The notes under the pieces: generated by a model
Database searches by the model: none
What the model was told of the DNA's origin: nothing
What the model saw: the letters and a program-made list of their open reading frames with translations, nothing else
NCBI RefSeq assembly: GCF_034262375.1
Contig: NZ_CP139558.1
Span: 6,820,001-6,884,000 of the forward strand
Length of the DNA stretch: 64,000 nt
Direction: 5' to 3'
Origin: Mucilaginibacter sabulilitoris
GTDB lineage: Bacteria; Bacteroidota; Bacteroidia; Sphingobacteriales; Sphingobacteriaceae
Part shown: positions 49,822 through 58,583 of the stretch, one piece after another
Layout: each line of letters opens with the position of its first letter
Numbering within the stretch: position 1 is the stretch's first letter
Translations under genes and position numbers: made by a program

Positions 49822-49852
49822 TGTCATTCTGAGCGACAGCGAAGAATCTATT
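49822..49852. repeat. Half copy of the TGTCATTCTGAG repeat family
   Basis: TGTCATTCTGAGCGACAGCG and the following GAAGAATCTATT match the right arm of the repeat at 28448-28477 (reverse complement) with very few changes. It lies after the ABC1 kinase stop. Confidence 0.75.
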
Positions 49853-49908
49853 GGGCGTCATCCACAAAAAGGTAATCAGCAAATAATAATTCCCTAAAAA
49901 CATATTAT

Positions 49909-49946
49909 AAGGCTGGATGAGTATTTTAAAACACCCGGCCTTTTTT
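49909..49946 (+). terminator. Terminator after the ABC1 kinase gene
   Basis: AAGGCTGG (49909-49916) pairs with CCGGCCTT (49935-49942, one wobble), with a partly self-paired loop, then a run of T to 49946. It lies in front of the next ATG (49962) and argues against the upstream in-frame ATG at 49917. Confidence 0.65.
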
Positions 49947-49961
49947 GTTGTTCCACATAAC

Positions 49962-51407
49962 ATGAGAGTGTTACTTGCTGGTGCTAATGGTTACATAGGT
50001 ACGCGCCTTATCCCAATTTTGTTGGAGAAAGGCCATGATGTTGTTTGCCTGGTACGTGATAAGAGACGCTTTCATGAACACAGCGAATTTAGCGATCGCG
50101 TTAGCCTGGTAACCGGCGATCTGCTGCGGGAAGCAAGCATAGAAGCTTTTCCCAAAGATATTGATGCGGCTTACTACCTGGTTCACTCCATGGCGCAAAC
50201 ACATGATTTTGCCGCACTGGAAGCTTTATCAGCGTATAACTTTGTGCACGCGCTTGATAAAACCAATTGCCGCCAAACCATTTTTTTAAGCGGCATCAGC
50301 AATGCTGATAACCTTTCTAAACACCTGGAATCGCGCAAGCATGTAGAAGAAGTATTGAAAGAAGGCCATTCGGCGCTTACCGTTTTAAGAGCGGCCATCA
50401 TCATTGGCTCGGGTAGCGCCTCATTCGAGATCATCCGCGACCTTACCGAAAAGTTACCTGTAATGACCGTTCCTCGCTGGGTAAATACCTGTTGTCAGCC
50501 TATAGCCATTCGCGATGTATTGGGCTACCTGGAGGGTGTAATGCTCAACGAAAAAACATTTAACCGCGCTTTTGATATTGGCGGGCCGGACATTTTAAGC
50601 TTTAAGCAAATGATGCTTACTTATGCCAAGGTGCGTAAGCTTAAAAGACATATTATCACTATCCCCTTCCTGTCGCCAAGAATATCATCATACTGGCTTT
50701 ATTTTGTTACTTCCGTGAGCTATACCCTGGCGCAAAGCCTGGTGAACAGCATGAAGAATGAAACTATTATGCATGATCATGCCATTGATGATGTTGTGCA
50801 ACGGCAGTGCGTTACCTATGAGGAAGCGTTAAACCTGGCCTTTGTTAAAATTGAGCAAAACTCCATAGTTTCCAGTTGGAAAGACGCGCTGAACAATGGC
50901 TATCTAAACTCGGGCTTTATGGACCAGATAAAGGTACCTCAGAACGGCACATTAGAGTACAAGGTTAAAATGCCTTTTGAACGCGGCAGCGATGAGGTGT
51001 TCACCAACTTCATGTCGATAGGCGGCAACCGTGGCTGGTACTACTGGGACTGGATCTGGAATATCCGTGGTTTTCTGGATAAAATATTTGGCGGTGTAGG
51101 TTCAAGGCGCGGTCGTACCAGCAGCATCAACATTTCCCCCGGAGATGTAATTGACTTTTGGCGGGTATTACTGGCCGATAAACAAGGCAAGCGCCTGCTG
51201 CTGTATGCTGAAATGAAACTGCCGGGTGAGGCCTGGCTGGAGTTTAAAATAATTGAGCGCAACGGGCAAAAAAAGCTAAGCCAGGTAGCTACCTTTAGGC
51301 CCAACGGCGTGTGGGGCCGCTTGTACTGGTATGCCATGTGGCCGTTTCACTTGTTTATTTTTAACGGTATGGCCCGTGAAATTGTACATTACGGCGAGGG
51401 AGTATAA
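49962..51407 (+). CDS. NAD(P)-binding SDR with C-terminal DUF2867 domain
   Basis: A 481-residue protein. The start at 49962 (MRVLLAGANGYIGTRLIPIL) puts the Rossmann GANGYIG at 7-13; the longer frame begins inside a terminator. Residues 1-290 form an extended-type SDR (atypical NmrA-like: VTGDLLREAS, YYLVHSMA, FLSGIS, FDIGGPDILSF). The C-terminal 170 residues are DUF2867-like (PFERGSDEVFTNFMSIGG, WDWIWNIRG, DVIDFWRVLLADKQGKRLLL). The role is unknown. It is followed by TIGR01777 and photolyase genes on the same strand. Confidence 0.85.
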   Translation: MRVLLAGANGYIGTRLIPILLEKGHDVVCLVRDKRRFHEHSEFSDRVSLVTGDLLREASIEAFPKDIDAAYYLVHSMAQTHDFAALEALSAYNFVHALDKTNCRQTIFLSGISNADNLSKHLESRKHVEEVLKEGHSALTVLRAAIIIGSGSASFEIIRDLTEKLPVMTVPRWVNTCCQPIAIRDVLGYLEGVMLNEKTFNRAFDIGGPDILSFKQMMLTYAKVRKLKRHIITIPFLSPRISSYWLYFVTSVSYTLAQSLVNSMKNETIMHDHAIDDVVQRQCVTYEEALNLAFVKIEQNSIVSSWKDALNNGYLNSGFMDQIKVPQNGTLEYKVKMPFERGSDEVFTNFMSIGGNRGWYYWDWIWNIRGFLDKIFGGVGSRRGRTSSINISPGDVIDFWRVLLADKQGKRLLLYAEMKLPGEAWLEFKIIERNGQKKLSQVATFRPNGVWGRLYWYAMWPFHLFIFNGMAREIVHYGEGV

Positions 51408-51527
51408 TTGTTCACTTGTTCATAGTTTATTGGTACTTAGCGAACTGTGTTTCCTAACCCTGACAAAACAAATTACCAATGAACTAATGAACTAATGAAC
51501 GAGTAAACCAATGAACCATAAAAACAA
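51408..51527 (+). repeat. Intergenic repeat with GTTCATAGTTTATTGG / ACCAATGAACTAATGAAC
   Basis: An inverted repeat (TTCATAGTTTATTGGT near 51418-51433 against ACCAATGAACTAATGAAC near 51475-51492) followed by a few tandem AATGAACxx units to 51520. A matching GGTTCATTAGTTTATTGG string lies at 55435-55452. Confidence 0.6.
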
Positions 51528-52427
51528 ATGAACATATTAATAACAGGTGGATCGGGTTTATTGGGCAGGCAGCTTACCAGGGCCTTGTTAGGTAAGGGGT
51601 ACACAGTAAGTCACTTAAGCCGTAAGCAGGGCAATAATCCGCAGGTAAAAACCTATGTATGGGATGTTCATAAAGGCATTATTGATGAGCATTGCATAGA
51701 TGGAATTGATACCATAGTACACCTGGCAGGCGCCGGCATAGCCGATAAACGCTGGACCGAAAGCCGTAAAAAAGAATTGATCAATAGCCGTACCGAATCG
51801 ATTAGGTTAATATACAATCTGCTTAAAAAAAAGGAACACCAGGTAACCTCTGTTATATCGGCATCGGGCATTGGTTACTATAGTAACCGTGGCGATGAGC
51901 TGGTGACAGAATCAAGTCCGCCGTTAAATGATTTTATTTCACGTTGCTGTATAGAATGGGAAAATGCCGTTGATGAAGGCGGGCAACTTGGCCTGCGTAC
52001 ATTGAAATTTCGCACAGGAGTGGTGCTTGACAAAGATGGCGGGGCATTACCCCAACTGGCCTTACCGGTAAAGCTATATGTAGGTTCGCCAATAGGCAAT
52101 GGCAAACAGTGGATACCCTGGATACACTGGTTCGATGTATTAAACATGTACTTGTTCGGTATCGAAAACAAGGGGCTCAAAGGCGTTTACAATATGGTGG
52201 CCCCCAACCCGGTTACCAATAAGCAATTAACGCAGGCCATAGCCAAACAACTGCATAAGCCTTTATGGGCACCCAATGTGCCCACATTTGTACTTAAACT
52301 GATGTTAGGCGAAATGAGCACCATCGTTTTAACTGGGACAAAGGTATCAGCACAGAAAATTCAGGATGCGGGCTTTAACTTTAAATTCACTGAAGTAGCT
52401 ACAGCGTTAAATGAAATTTATGGATAA
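51528..52427 (+). CDS. TIGR01777-family NAD-dependent epimerase-like protein
   Basis: A 299-residue extended SDR (SDR39U1 type). ILITGGSGLLGRQLTRALL (3-21) holds the GxxGxxG motif. HLAGAGIADKRW, SASGIGYYSNRG, RTGVVLDKDGGALPQ and QWIPWIHWFDV are family landmarks, and the C-terminal part fits DUF1731. Found in bacteria as YfcH-like proteins, their substrate is unknown. The stop overlaps the photolyase start region. Confidence 0.88.
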   Translation: MNILITGGSGLLGRQLTRALLGKGYTVSHLSRKQGNNPQVKTYVWDVHKGIIDEHCIDGIDTIVHLAGAGIADKRWTESRKKELINSRTESIRLIYNLLKKKEHQVTSVISASGIGYYSNRGDELVTESSPPLNDFISRCCIEWENAVDEGGQLGLRTLKFRTGVVLDKDGGALPQLALPVKLYVGSPIGNGKQWIPWIHWFDVLNMYLFGIENKGLKGVYNMVAPNPVTNKQLTQAIAKQLHKPLWAPNVPTFVLKLMLGEMSTIVLTGTKVSAQKIQDAGFNFKFTEVATALNEIYG

Positions 52428-53733
52428 TAAAATTCCTGTAACTATTTTCTGGTTTCGCCGTGATTTACGTTTACATGATAACGCGGGGCTATATCATGCC
52501 CTAAAAAGCGGGAACCCTGTGCTCCCATTATTTATTTTTGACCGGGAAATTTTAGATGAACTGGAAGATAAGGACGATGCCCGTGTAACCTTCATTTACC
52601 AAACTATTGAACAGCTAAGTAAAGAACTCCATAAACATGGCAGCAGCCTACTGGTAATTTACGACAAAGCCGAACACGCCTGGAACAACATCATCAAAAC
52701 GCATCACATTACCTCGGTTTATACAAACCATGATTACGAGCCCTATGCCACCAGGCGCGATAACGCCGTAAAAGAAAAACTCAGCAAGCATCATATCGAA
52801 TTTAAAACCTTTAAGGATCAGGTAATATTTGAAAAGAACGAAGTTGTTAAAGATGATGGTAAGCCTTATACAGTTTATACCCCTTATCAACGTAAATGGT
52901 ATAGTGTGCTTAAGCCATTTTACCTGAAAGCCTATCCTACAGAAAAATATTTAACGAATCTGGTTAAAACCAAATCTTTGCCATTGCCTACTTTAAAAGA
53001 AATGGGGTTTGAAAAAAGCGACATGCATTTCCCCGATCAGGAATATAAAAGTGTAATCAGTAATTATAAAGAGAAAAGGGATTTCCCGGCTATCGGAGGC
53101 ACATCACGCATCGGAATGCATTTACGCTGTGGTACCGTAAGCATCAGGGAACTGGCCAAAACGGCTCATGCCAGTCATGATAAAACCTGGCTAAACGAAC
53201 TGATATGGCGTGAGTTTTATATGATGATACTGCACCACTTCCCCAAAACAATGGACCATGCGTTCCGGCCGGAGTACGACCATATAAAATGGGTGAATGA
53301 CGAAAAGCAATTTAAAGCCTGGTGCGAAGGGAAAACAGGATATCCCATTGTAGATGCCGGCATGCGCGAGCTAAATGCTACAGGATTTATGCATAACCGT
53401 GTACGCATGATTGTAGCCAGCTTTTTAAGTAAAGACCTGCTGATTGACTGGCGCTGGGGCGAACATTATTTTGCCCGCAAACTGCTTGATTATGAAATGG
53501 CAAGCAACGTAGGCGGCTGGCAATGGGCGGCCGGCTCCGGAACGGATGCTGCCCCATACTTCCGCATATTTAATCCGGATGCGCAAACCAAGAAGTTTGA
53601 CCCGGACCTGCAATACATAAAAAAATGGGTTCCGGAATATGCCGACTTTGGCCAATATCCGAAACCCATTATTGATCATGCCTTTGCGCGAGATCGCTGT
53701 TTAAAAGCCTTTAAAGCGGCACTGGCTAAATAA
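52420..53733 (+). CDS. phr: Deoxyribodipyrimidine photolyase
   Basis: Repairs UV-made cyclobutane pyrimidine dimers with blue light. It has 437 residues. The N-terminal photolyase domain (FWFRRDLRLHDNAGLYHAL) binds the antenna, and the C-terminal FAD domain holds GTSRIGMHLRCG, WLNELIWREFY, DAGMRELNATGFMHNRVRM, LIDWRWGE and GWQWAAGSGTDAAPYFRIFNP. It is a class I CPD type by motif, with the Trp chain residues in place. The start at 52420 overlaps the TIGR01777 stop by 8 bp; an ATG at 52411 adds three residues and is also possible. Confidence 0.93.
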   Translation: MDNKIPVTIFWFRRDLRLHDNAGLYHALKSGNPVLPLFIFDREILDELEDKDDARVTFIYQTIEQLSKELHKHGSSLLVIYDKAEHAWNNIIKTHHITSVYTNHDYEPYATRRDNAVKEKLSKHHIEFKTFKDQVIFEKNEVVKDDGKPYTVYTPYQRKWYSVLKPFYLKAYPTEKYLTNLVKTKSLPLPTLKEMGFEKSDMHFPDQEYKSVISNYKEKRDFPAIGGTSRIGMHLRCGTVSIRELAKTAHASHDKTWLNELIWREFYMMILHHFPKTMDHAFRPEYDHIKWVNDEKQFKAWCEGKTGYPIVDAGMRELNATGFMHNRVRMIVASFLSKDLLIDWRWGEHYFARKLLDYEMASNVGGWQWAAGSGTDAAPYFRIFNPDAQTKKFDPDLQYIKKWVPEYADFGQYPKPIIDHAFARDRCLKAFKAALAK

Positions 53734-54711
53734 TTATGGATTGGTAACCGTTCCTATTGTTAGATCTGTAAAGTGCAATACGGCATTAGCCCCTATAGTG
53801 ATAGAACCTGTATTAGGATCGGAACCACCAATTTTGCCATAGCCTAATCTTGAAGGTATAAAAATGGAAATTACTGCACCTGAAGTAAGGCCTTTTGTTG
53901 CTTCCTGAAATCCAACAACGACACGATCAGTGGTAAATGTCAGTGGAGAACCGGCAGTAGGACCTGCATCAAAAACAGCCTCATTTAAAAATTTACCTGA
54001 ATACGCGCTTACCTGATAAGATGATGATTGATCAATAATATCTCCTGTTCCAGAACCGGGCGTTGTTATTTTATAATACAGTCCATTACCTCTGCCTGAC
54101 GTGATGTGGGTATAACCGGTAAGGCTGTTTCTTTTCATATAATCGTTGATCAGATAATCATCATAAGCATCTACAGAAGAAACCACATTAATATAATAGT
54201 CAAGGCACTGGTTACCTGCTATACGCGTGTTTACATTGCTTGAGCTACCGGAGCCAAATCCGTTTACACCGTAAGCCATGCGCGATGGGATGAGTATCCT
54301 CGCCCTTGTACCTTTATATTTAACAAGGTCATGTATTGCAGATTGTAATCCTCTGGGCAAACCGTTATTGGTTATATGCCCCAGCAAACCGCTAAAGTGG
54401 TTCAAGTTAAGGGTATCTACGTTGGTATATTTACCGTCAAATGATTTCAATGTAAATACAAACGCTAAACTATCAGGGTAATCCATCGGAGTAGCACGGG
54501 TGGTATCTCCCTGCGAAAGTATTTCATAATATATACCTGTTGTATCCCCGACAGCTGGGTTACGCTTCATATTGGTGAGCCCATTAGCTTTTATATAGTT
54601 CTGAATCTGGATATCGTCATATTGTTTAATATCCGGATCATTATTGTTTTTGCGGCAGGATATTAAGCCTATAGTGGTAATTAATAAAAGCGTAAAAATT
54701 GTTTGTTTCAT
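53734..54711 (-). CDS. FKBP-type peptidyl-prolyl isomerase lipoprotein, two tandem domains
   Basis: A 325-residue lipoprotein (lipobox IGLISC, Cys19). Two FKBP-fold regions can be seen: about 55-175 (GIYYEILSQGDTT, GLPRGLQSAIHDLVKYKGTRARILIPSRMAYG) and about 200-320 (NGLYYKITTPGSGTGD, GFQEATKGLTSGAVISIFIPSRLGYG). The second is closer to canonical FKBP. It likely helps fold or stabilise surface proteins. Its stop directly abuts the photolyase stop on the other strand. Confidence 0.85.
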   Translation of the reverse strand: MKQTIFTLLLITTIGLISCRKNNNDPDIKQYDDIQIQNYIKANGLTNMKRNPAVGDTTGIYYEILSQGDTTRATPMDYPDSLAFVFTLKSFDGKYTNVDTLNLNHFSGLLGHITNNGLPRGLQSAIHDLVKYKGTRARILIPSRMAYGVNGFGSGSSSNVNTRIAGNQCLDYYINVVSSVDAYDDYLINDYMKRNSLTGYTHITSGRGNGLYYKITTPGSGTGDIIDQSSSYQVSAYSGKFLNEAVFDAGPTAGSPLTFTTDRVVVGFQEATKGLTSGAVISIFIPSRLGYGKIGGSDPNTGSITIGANAVLHFTDLTIGTVTNP

Positions 54712-54789
54712 TTAAATCTATTTGTTTTTTCAGTTAAACAAGATTATTTGATCCCGCTCTCCTGCATTTGTTCTTTTATCTGCCGGCTG

Positions 54790-55293
54790 TTAGTTTGTCA
54801 CATTATACAAATCTATGTGAAAATCAAGTACCGAATTTTTAGGCAAACTTATCGCATCCTGGTCAAATGGCCCGTAAGCATAGCGCGAGGGCACAAGCAA
54901 CCTTATTTTTCCATTCTTTTTTATCAATGGTATCCCCAATTGCCAGCCTCTTATTACGTTGCCTAATGCAAATGAAGGATGAAAATTATCTGTTTTTGCT
55001 ATAATACTGTCCTTACCCAATATTTGCGCAGTATACCCTACTGTAACCTGTGTTGAATTGGTAAACAGATCGTTACCTGCACCTTCTTCACCCGGTTTAA
55101 TAACATAAAAAACTCCCGTTGTATCTATACGCTTGGCACTCACATCGGTGTGGGCTGCTAAATAATCGCTGATAATTTTATCATCAATTGCGGCCTGTTC
55201 CCTGTATGCTATCATAGGATCGGTCGTTTTTTTACAGGCAGTAAAACCACATGCAAAAACCAATAACACTAACAGTATCCTGTTCATTTTCAA
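54790..55293 (-). CDS. FKBP-type peptidyl-prolyl isomerase lipoprotein, single domain
   Basis: A 167-residue lipoprotein (CGFTAC, Cys20). The FKBP domain fills about residues 50-165 (GVFYVIKPGEEGAGND, VTVGYTAQILG, GWQLGIPLIKKNGKIRLLVPSRYAYGP, NSVLDFHIDL). It is 78 bp upstream of the two-domain FKBP gene on the same strand, so the two likely form an operon, three FKBP domains in all. Confidence 0.88.
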   Translation of the reverse strand: MKMNRILLVLLVFACGFTACKKTTDPMIAYREQAAIDDKIISDYLAAHTDVSAKRIDTTGVFYVIKPGEEGAGNDLFTNSTQVTVGYTAQILGKDSIIAKTDNFHPSFALGNVIRGWQLGIPLIKKNGKIRLLVPSRYAYGPFDQDAISLPKNSVLDFHIDLYNVTN

Positions 55294-55434
55294 AAGGCAA
55301 ATTTATTCTTTTAAAACAGAAAAACGGCAGCTTAACACTTTTTAACAATTAATAAAAGCATGAAAGCACCATTACCCTGTACTCAGGGCCTAATTTTCTG
55401 AATAAAACGTTCAATTTTGAGTAAAAGTGTTCAA

Positions 55435-55452
55435 TGGTTCATTAGTTTATTG
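55435..55452. repeat. GGTTCATTAGTTTATTGG dispersed repeat
   Basis: An 18-nt string closely matching the arms of the repeat at 51408-51527. The 208-bp gap between the FKBP and MarR genes holds no ORF. Confidence 0.5.
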
Positions 55453-55501
55453 GCTGCGTGGGGACAACCGGATTACTGGGAGAACAACCATTGCGATAGG
55501 A

Positions 55502-55954
55502 TCAGGGTTTATAATTGAGCGTAAGCTTATTTATTTTTTTGAGCATATCAGTAAGGTACTGCTTATCGGCCTCGCTGATATGAGCGTCAAGGTAATTATT
55601 GAACTGCTTTACAACAGCGCGGGCCAAATGGCGCTTTTCTTTACCCAATTCGGTTAAATAAATTTTAACAGATCGCTTATCGCCCTGGTTTGACTCCCGG
55701 TATATCAACCCGCTTTTCTCCAACTGGCTCAGCATCCTTGATAAGCTGGTTGATTTAAGCCCCAATAAAGCCGCAGCCTGTGAAACTGTGGTCCCTTCCT
55801 TCTCGTCGATATTGATGAGCAGATAGCCTATTGATTGCGTAATGCCAAACTCGGTAACCAGCTGATTATACCTGTTGGCAACGGTTTGCCAAACTATTTT
55901 CAAAAAATAGTCGATGGTTTCCTGATGTTTAACACTATTTTGCATGCATACCAA
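55502..55954 (-). CDS. MarR-family transcription regulator
   Basis: A 150-residue winged-helix regulator. The recognition region TTVSQAAALLGLKSTSLSRMLSQLEKSGLIYRESNQGDKRSVKIYLT is typical MarR (DxR-type wing). Helices at both ends form the dimer interface. It may bind an aromatic ligand; the target is unknown. An alternative start at 55945 (MQNSVKHQETID) removes three residues. It is divergent from no gene; the ggt gene lies upstream on the same strand. Confidence 0.87.
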   Translation of the reverse strand: MVCMQNSVKHQETIDYFLKIVWQTVANRYNQLVTEFGITQSIGYLLINIDEKEGTTVSQAAALLGLKSTSLSRMLSQLEKSGLIYRESNQGDKRSVKIYLTELGKEKRHLARAVVKQFNNYLDAHISEADKQYLTDMLKKINKLTLNYKP

Positions 55955-55991
55955 ACGTAAGAAATGGTTATCGATTACACAAGGGGGAAAT

Positions 55992-56036
55992 AGTTTTGAG
56001 TTTTAAGTTTCATACTCATTACTCAAAACTCAAAAA
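55992..56036. repeat. ACTCAAAACTC inverted repeat at the ggt stop
   Basis: AGTTTTGAGTTTT (55992-56004) and a near complement (about 56021-56035) flank CATACTCATT. The TGA stop of ggt at 56030-56032 lies inside the repeat, so the repeat has set the end of the protein. Confidence 0.65.
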
Positions 56037-57745
56037 CCCAGCTTCGTATCATCTCCTCTTGGGTCAGCGCCCCCTTCATAATACCCTTGTGGTGTTTTCA
56101 AGATGGCATCTACGCGGCCTATACCACCTTTGTTTGTTATTTTATAGCCCTTGCTTTGCAGCCTGGTAACAGTTACACTATCCAATGCACCGGTTTCAGT
56201 TTCCACATCATCGGGTAGCCATTGGTGGTGAAATCGCTTGGAAGCGACAGCCTGCTGCATGCTTTGGTTAAATTCTATAACATTAACAATCGTTTGAAAA
56301 ACCGATGTTATAATGGTCGATCCTCCGGGTGTACCCACTACCATGAATAGTTTGCCATCCTTTTCAACAATGGTGGGCGTCATACACGATAACATGCGTT
56401 TACCGGGCTGTATACTATTTGCTTTACCTCCCACAAGGCCATACATATTGGGCACACCAGGTTTCGAGCTAAAATCATCCATCTCGTTATTGAGTAAAAA
56501 ACCTGCGCCCTGTACAAAAATCCGGGAACCAAAAGTATCGTTGAGCGTAGTGGTTATGGAAACTGCGTTGCCCTCGCTATCAACAATAGAATAATGTGTG
56601 GTTTGGTCGCTCTCATAACCAACAAAACTACCAGGTTGAATGCTGGTGCTTTGTGTGGCAGCGTCCCAGCTAAAATTATTCATACGCGCGGTGATGTAAA
56701 CAGGGTTTAATAAACTATCAACCGGTACTTTGAAAAAATCGGGATCGCCCAGGTATTTGGAACGATCTGCATATACCCGGCGTTCGGCCTCTACCATTAA
56801 CCTCACTGTCGAGTCTTGATTATAGCCCCATCTTTTTAACGGATATTTTTCAACAGATTTAAGCAGCTGCACCAAGGCTATTCCTCCGCTCGAAGGTGGT
56901 GGCATGGTGATGATCTTGTAGTCTTTGTAATTCCCAATGATAGCTTTACGCCAAACGGAGTGATAGTTTTGCAGATCGGTTTTTGAAATAAGCCCGTCAC
57001 CGCTCTTCATTTCGGCAACTAACTGGTCGGCCACAATGCCTTCATAAAACCCGGCCCGGCCCTTATCACGTATCTGCTCCAGTGTTTTGGCCAAATCCTG
57101 CTGTATTAAAATATCACCCTCCTGCCATTCCCCTTCTTTTATCAAATAGCTTTTTCCGGCATTTAACTTTTTAAACTGTGCAGCGGTACGGTTTAAATCG
57201 GAAGCAAGATGTTTGGTTATTTTAAAGCCTTTACCTGCCAAATCAATAGCGGGCTGTAGTAGGTCGGCCCATTTTAGTTTGCCATATTTTTCATGCGCCT
57301 GTACCATGCCATCAACAGACCCCGGCACGCCCGATGCCTTATGAGTATACAGGCTCATATCAGGTATAACATGACCTGTCGAATCAAGATACATATCAAC
57401 GCTGGCCGCAGCGGGGCTCATTTCCCTGAAGTCGAGCGTATTGTTTTCGCCAGTTTTTGAGCGGTAGACCATAAAGCCACCACCACCTATGTTTCCGGCC
57501 TCGGGCAGCGTAACAGCAAGGGCAAATTGTACAGCTACCGCCGCGTCTACGGCATTGCCTCCTTGTTTTAGTATTTCAAGCCCTACCTGAGCGGCATCAG
57601 GATAGGCACATACCACCATCCCGTTGCGAAATTGTGTGTTGCTATTTACACCCAGCCGTTTTTGAACACAGCTAACGGGAATAAAAAAGAATAGTATTAA
57701 AAGAAATTTTAAGTAGTTGCTTTTCTTTATGTTAAGGTTACCCAT
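56030..57745 (-). CDS. ggt: Gamma-glutamyltransferase
   Basis: A 571-residue Ntn-hydrolase that transfers or hydrolyses gamma-glutamyl groups (glutathione). A signal sequence with a lipobox-like FFFIPVSC (Cys26) suggests a lipoprotein. GGNAVDAAVAVQFALAVTLPEAGNIGGGGF, PPSSGGIAL, the autocleavage site around DQTTHYSIVDSEGNAVSIT (Thr, near residue 390) and GTPGGSTIITSVFQ are family motifs. Length is normal. The protein is cut into two chains at that Thr after export. Confidence 0.93.
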   Translation of the reverse strand: MGNLNIKKSNYLKFLLILFFFIPVSCVQKRLGVNSNTQFRNGMVVCAYPDAAQVGLEILKQGGNAVDAAVAVQFALAVTLPEAGNIGGGGFMVYRSKTGENNTLDFREMSPAAASVDMYLDSTGHVIPDMSLYTHKASGVPGSVDGMVQAHEKYGKLKWADLLQPAIDLAGKGFKITKHLASDLNRTAAQFKKLNAGKSYLIKEGEWQEGDILIQQDLAKTLEQIRDKGRAGFYEGIVADQLVAEMKSGDGLISKTDLQNYHSVWRKAIIGNYKDYKIITMPPPSSGGIALVQLLKSVEKYPLKRWGYNQDSTVRLMVEAERRVYADRSKYLGDPDFFKVPVDSLLNPVYITARMNNFSWDAATQSTSIQPGSFVGYESDQTTHYSIVDSEGNAVSITTTLNDTFGSRIFVQGAGFLLNNEMDDFSSKPGVPNMYGLVGGKANSIQPGKRMLSCMTPTIVEKDGKLFMVVGTPGGSTIITSVFQTIVNVIEFNQSMQQAVASKRFHHQWLPDDVETETGALDSVTVTRLQSKGYKITNKGGIGRVDAILKTPQGYYEGGADPRGDDTKLGF

Positions 57746-57991
57746 CGAATTAGAAATATATTCCTGAACTAATTTAGCCTATTTGAATACATAAATTCAA
57801 TATTGCCATTCATTATTTAAGGCTGAAAATCAAGCTGATAAAAATTTCAGGATAGAGTTTTTCGATTAAAATGCCATAAAATTTCAAATCTGCCGTTTAT
57901 TTGCAGGAAACATATAAGTTAAGACACCGTTACCGGTGTGTAAATTTATATATAGGTATATATGATTAAACCCCTTACTCAAAATCTCTAC

Positions 57992-58486
57992 ATGAAAAAA
58001 TTAGCGTACATTTTATTTTTCTCAATTTCGTTCTTATTAATAGGTAAACGCTCTCAGGCACAGGATTATCAAACAGCTGTAGGACTAAAATTCGGCGCTT
58101 ATGAAATAGGCCCAGCTATTAAATATTTTATGGATAAAGGTACCGCGCTCGAAGGCATTATCGGTATCCGCGATCATGGTGTGGTAATTACTGGTTTATA
58201 TGAAATACATCAACAGGCCTTTAACGTTGATAACCTGAATTTTTATTACGGCTTCGGCGGTCACATAGGGTCGGTTGGCAGCGGGTATTACAAACGTATT
58301 GGCGGCGATGACGAATATTATAACGGCAAACATATTTTATTAGGAGCCGATGCCACGTTGGGCCTTGAATATTTGATACCCAACTCACCAATAGCCGTAA
58401 GTCTTGACCTTAACCCCAGGGTTGAACTGGCAAGGGGACCGTTTTTTGATATTGCGCCGGGTTTAGGCTTAAAATACACTTTTTAG
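57992..58486 (+). CDS. Small outer-membrane beta-barrel-like protein
   Basis: A 164-residue exported protein (signal peptide MKKLAYILFFSISFLLIGKRSQAQ). The ATG at 57992 was preferred to the one 10 codons upstream because it starts the signal. The mature part has alternating beta-strand patterns, ends in ...LGLKYTF with a terminal Phe as outer-membrane barrels do, and includes FYYGFGGHIG. About eight strands would fit. Role unknown. Confidence 0.6.
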   Translation: MKKLAYILFFSISFLLIGKRSQAQDYQTAVGLKFGAYEIGPAIKYFMDKGTALEGIIGIRDHGVVITGLYEIHQQAFNVDNLNFYYGFGGHIGSVGSGYYKRIGGDDEYYNGKHILLGADATLGLEYLIPNSPIAVSLDLNPRVELARGPFFDIAPGLGLKYTF

Positions 58487-58532
58487 TAAAGCCTTCCCGA
58501 TTTTCGCCGCATGGCGAAATGAGTTTTAAAAT

Positions 58533-58558
58533 AAAAAGTCTCCTCATATGGGAGACTT
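58533..58558 (-). terminator. Terminator after the T9SS subtilase gene
   Basis: AAGTCTCC (58536-58543) and GGAGACTT (58551-58558) form a perfect 8-bp stem with a 7-nt loop. On the minus strand it is followed by a U-rich run. It lies 26 bp after the gene's stop. Confidence 0.75.
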
Positions 58559-58583
58559 ACTTATTTAAGAGCGTTTAATAAAA

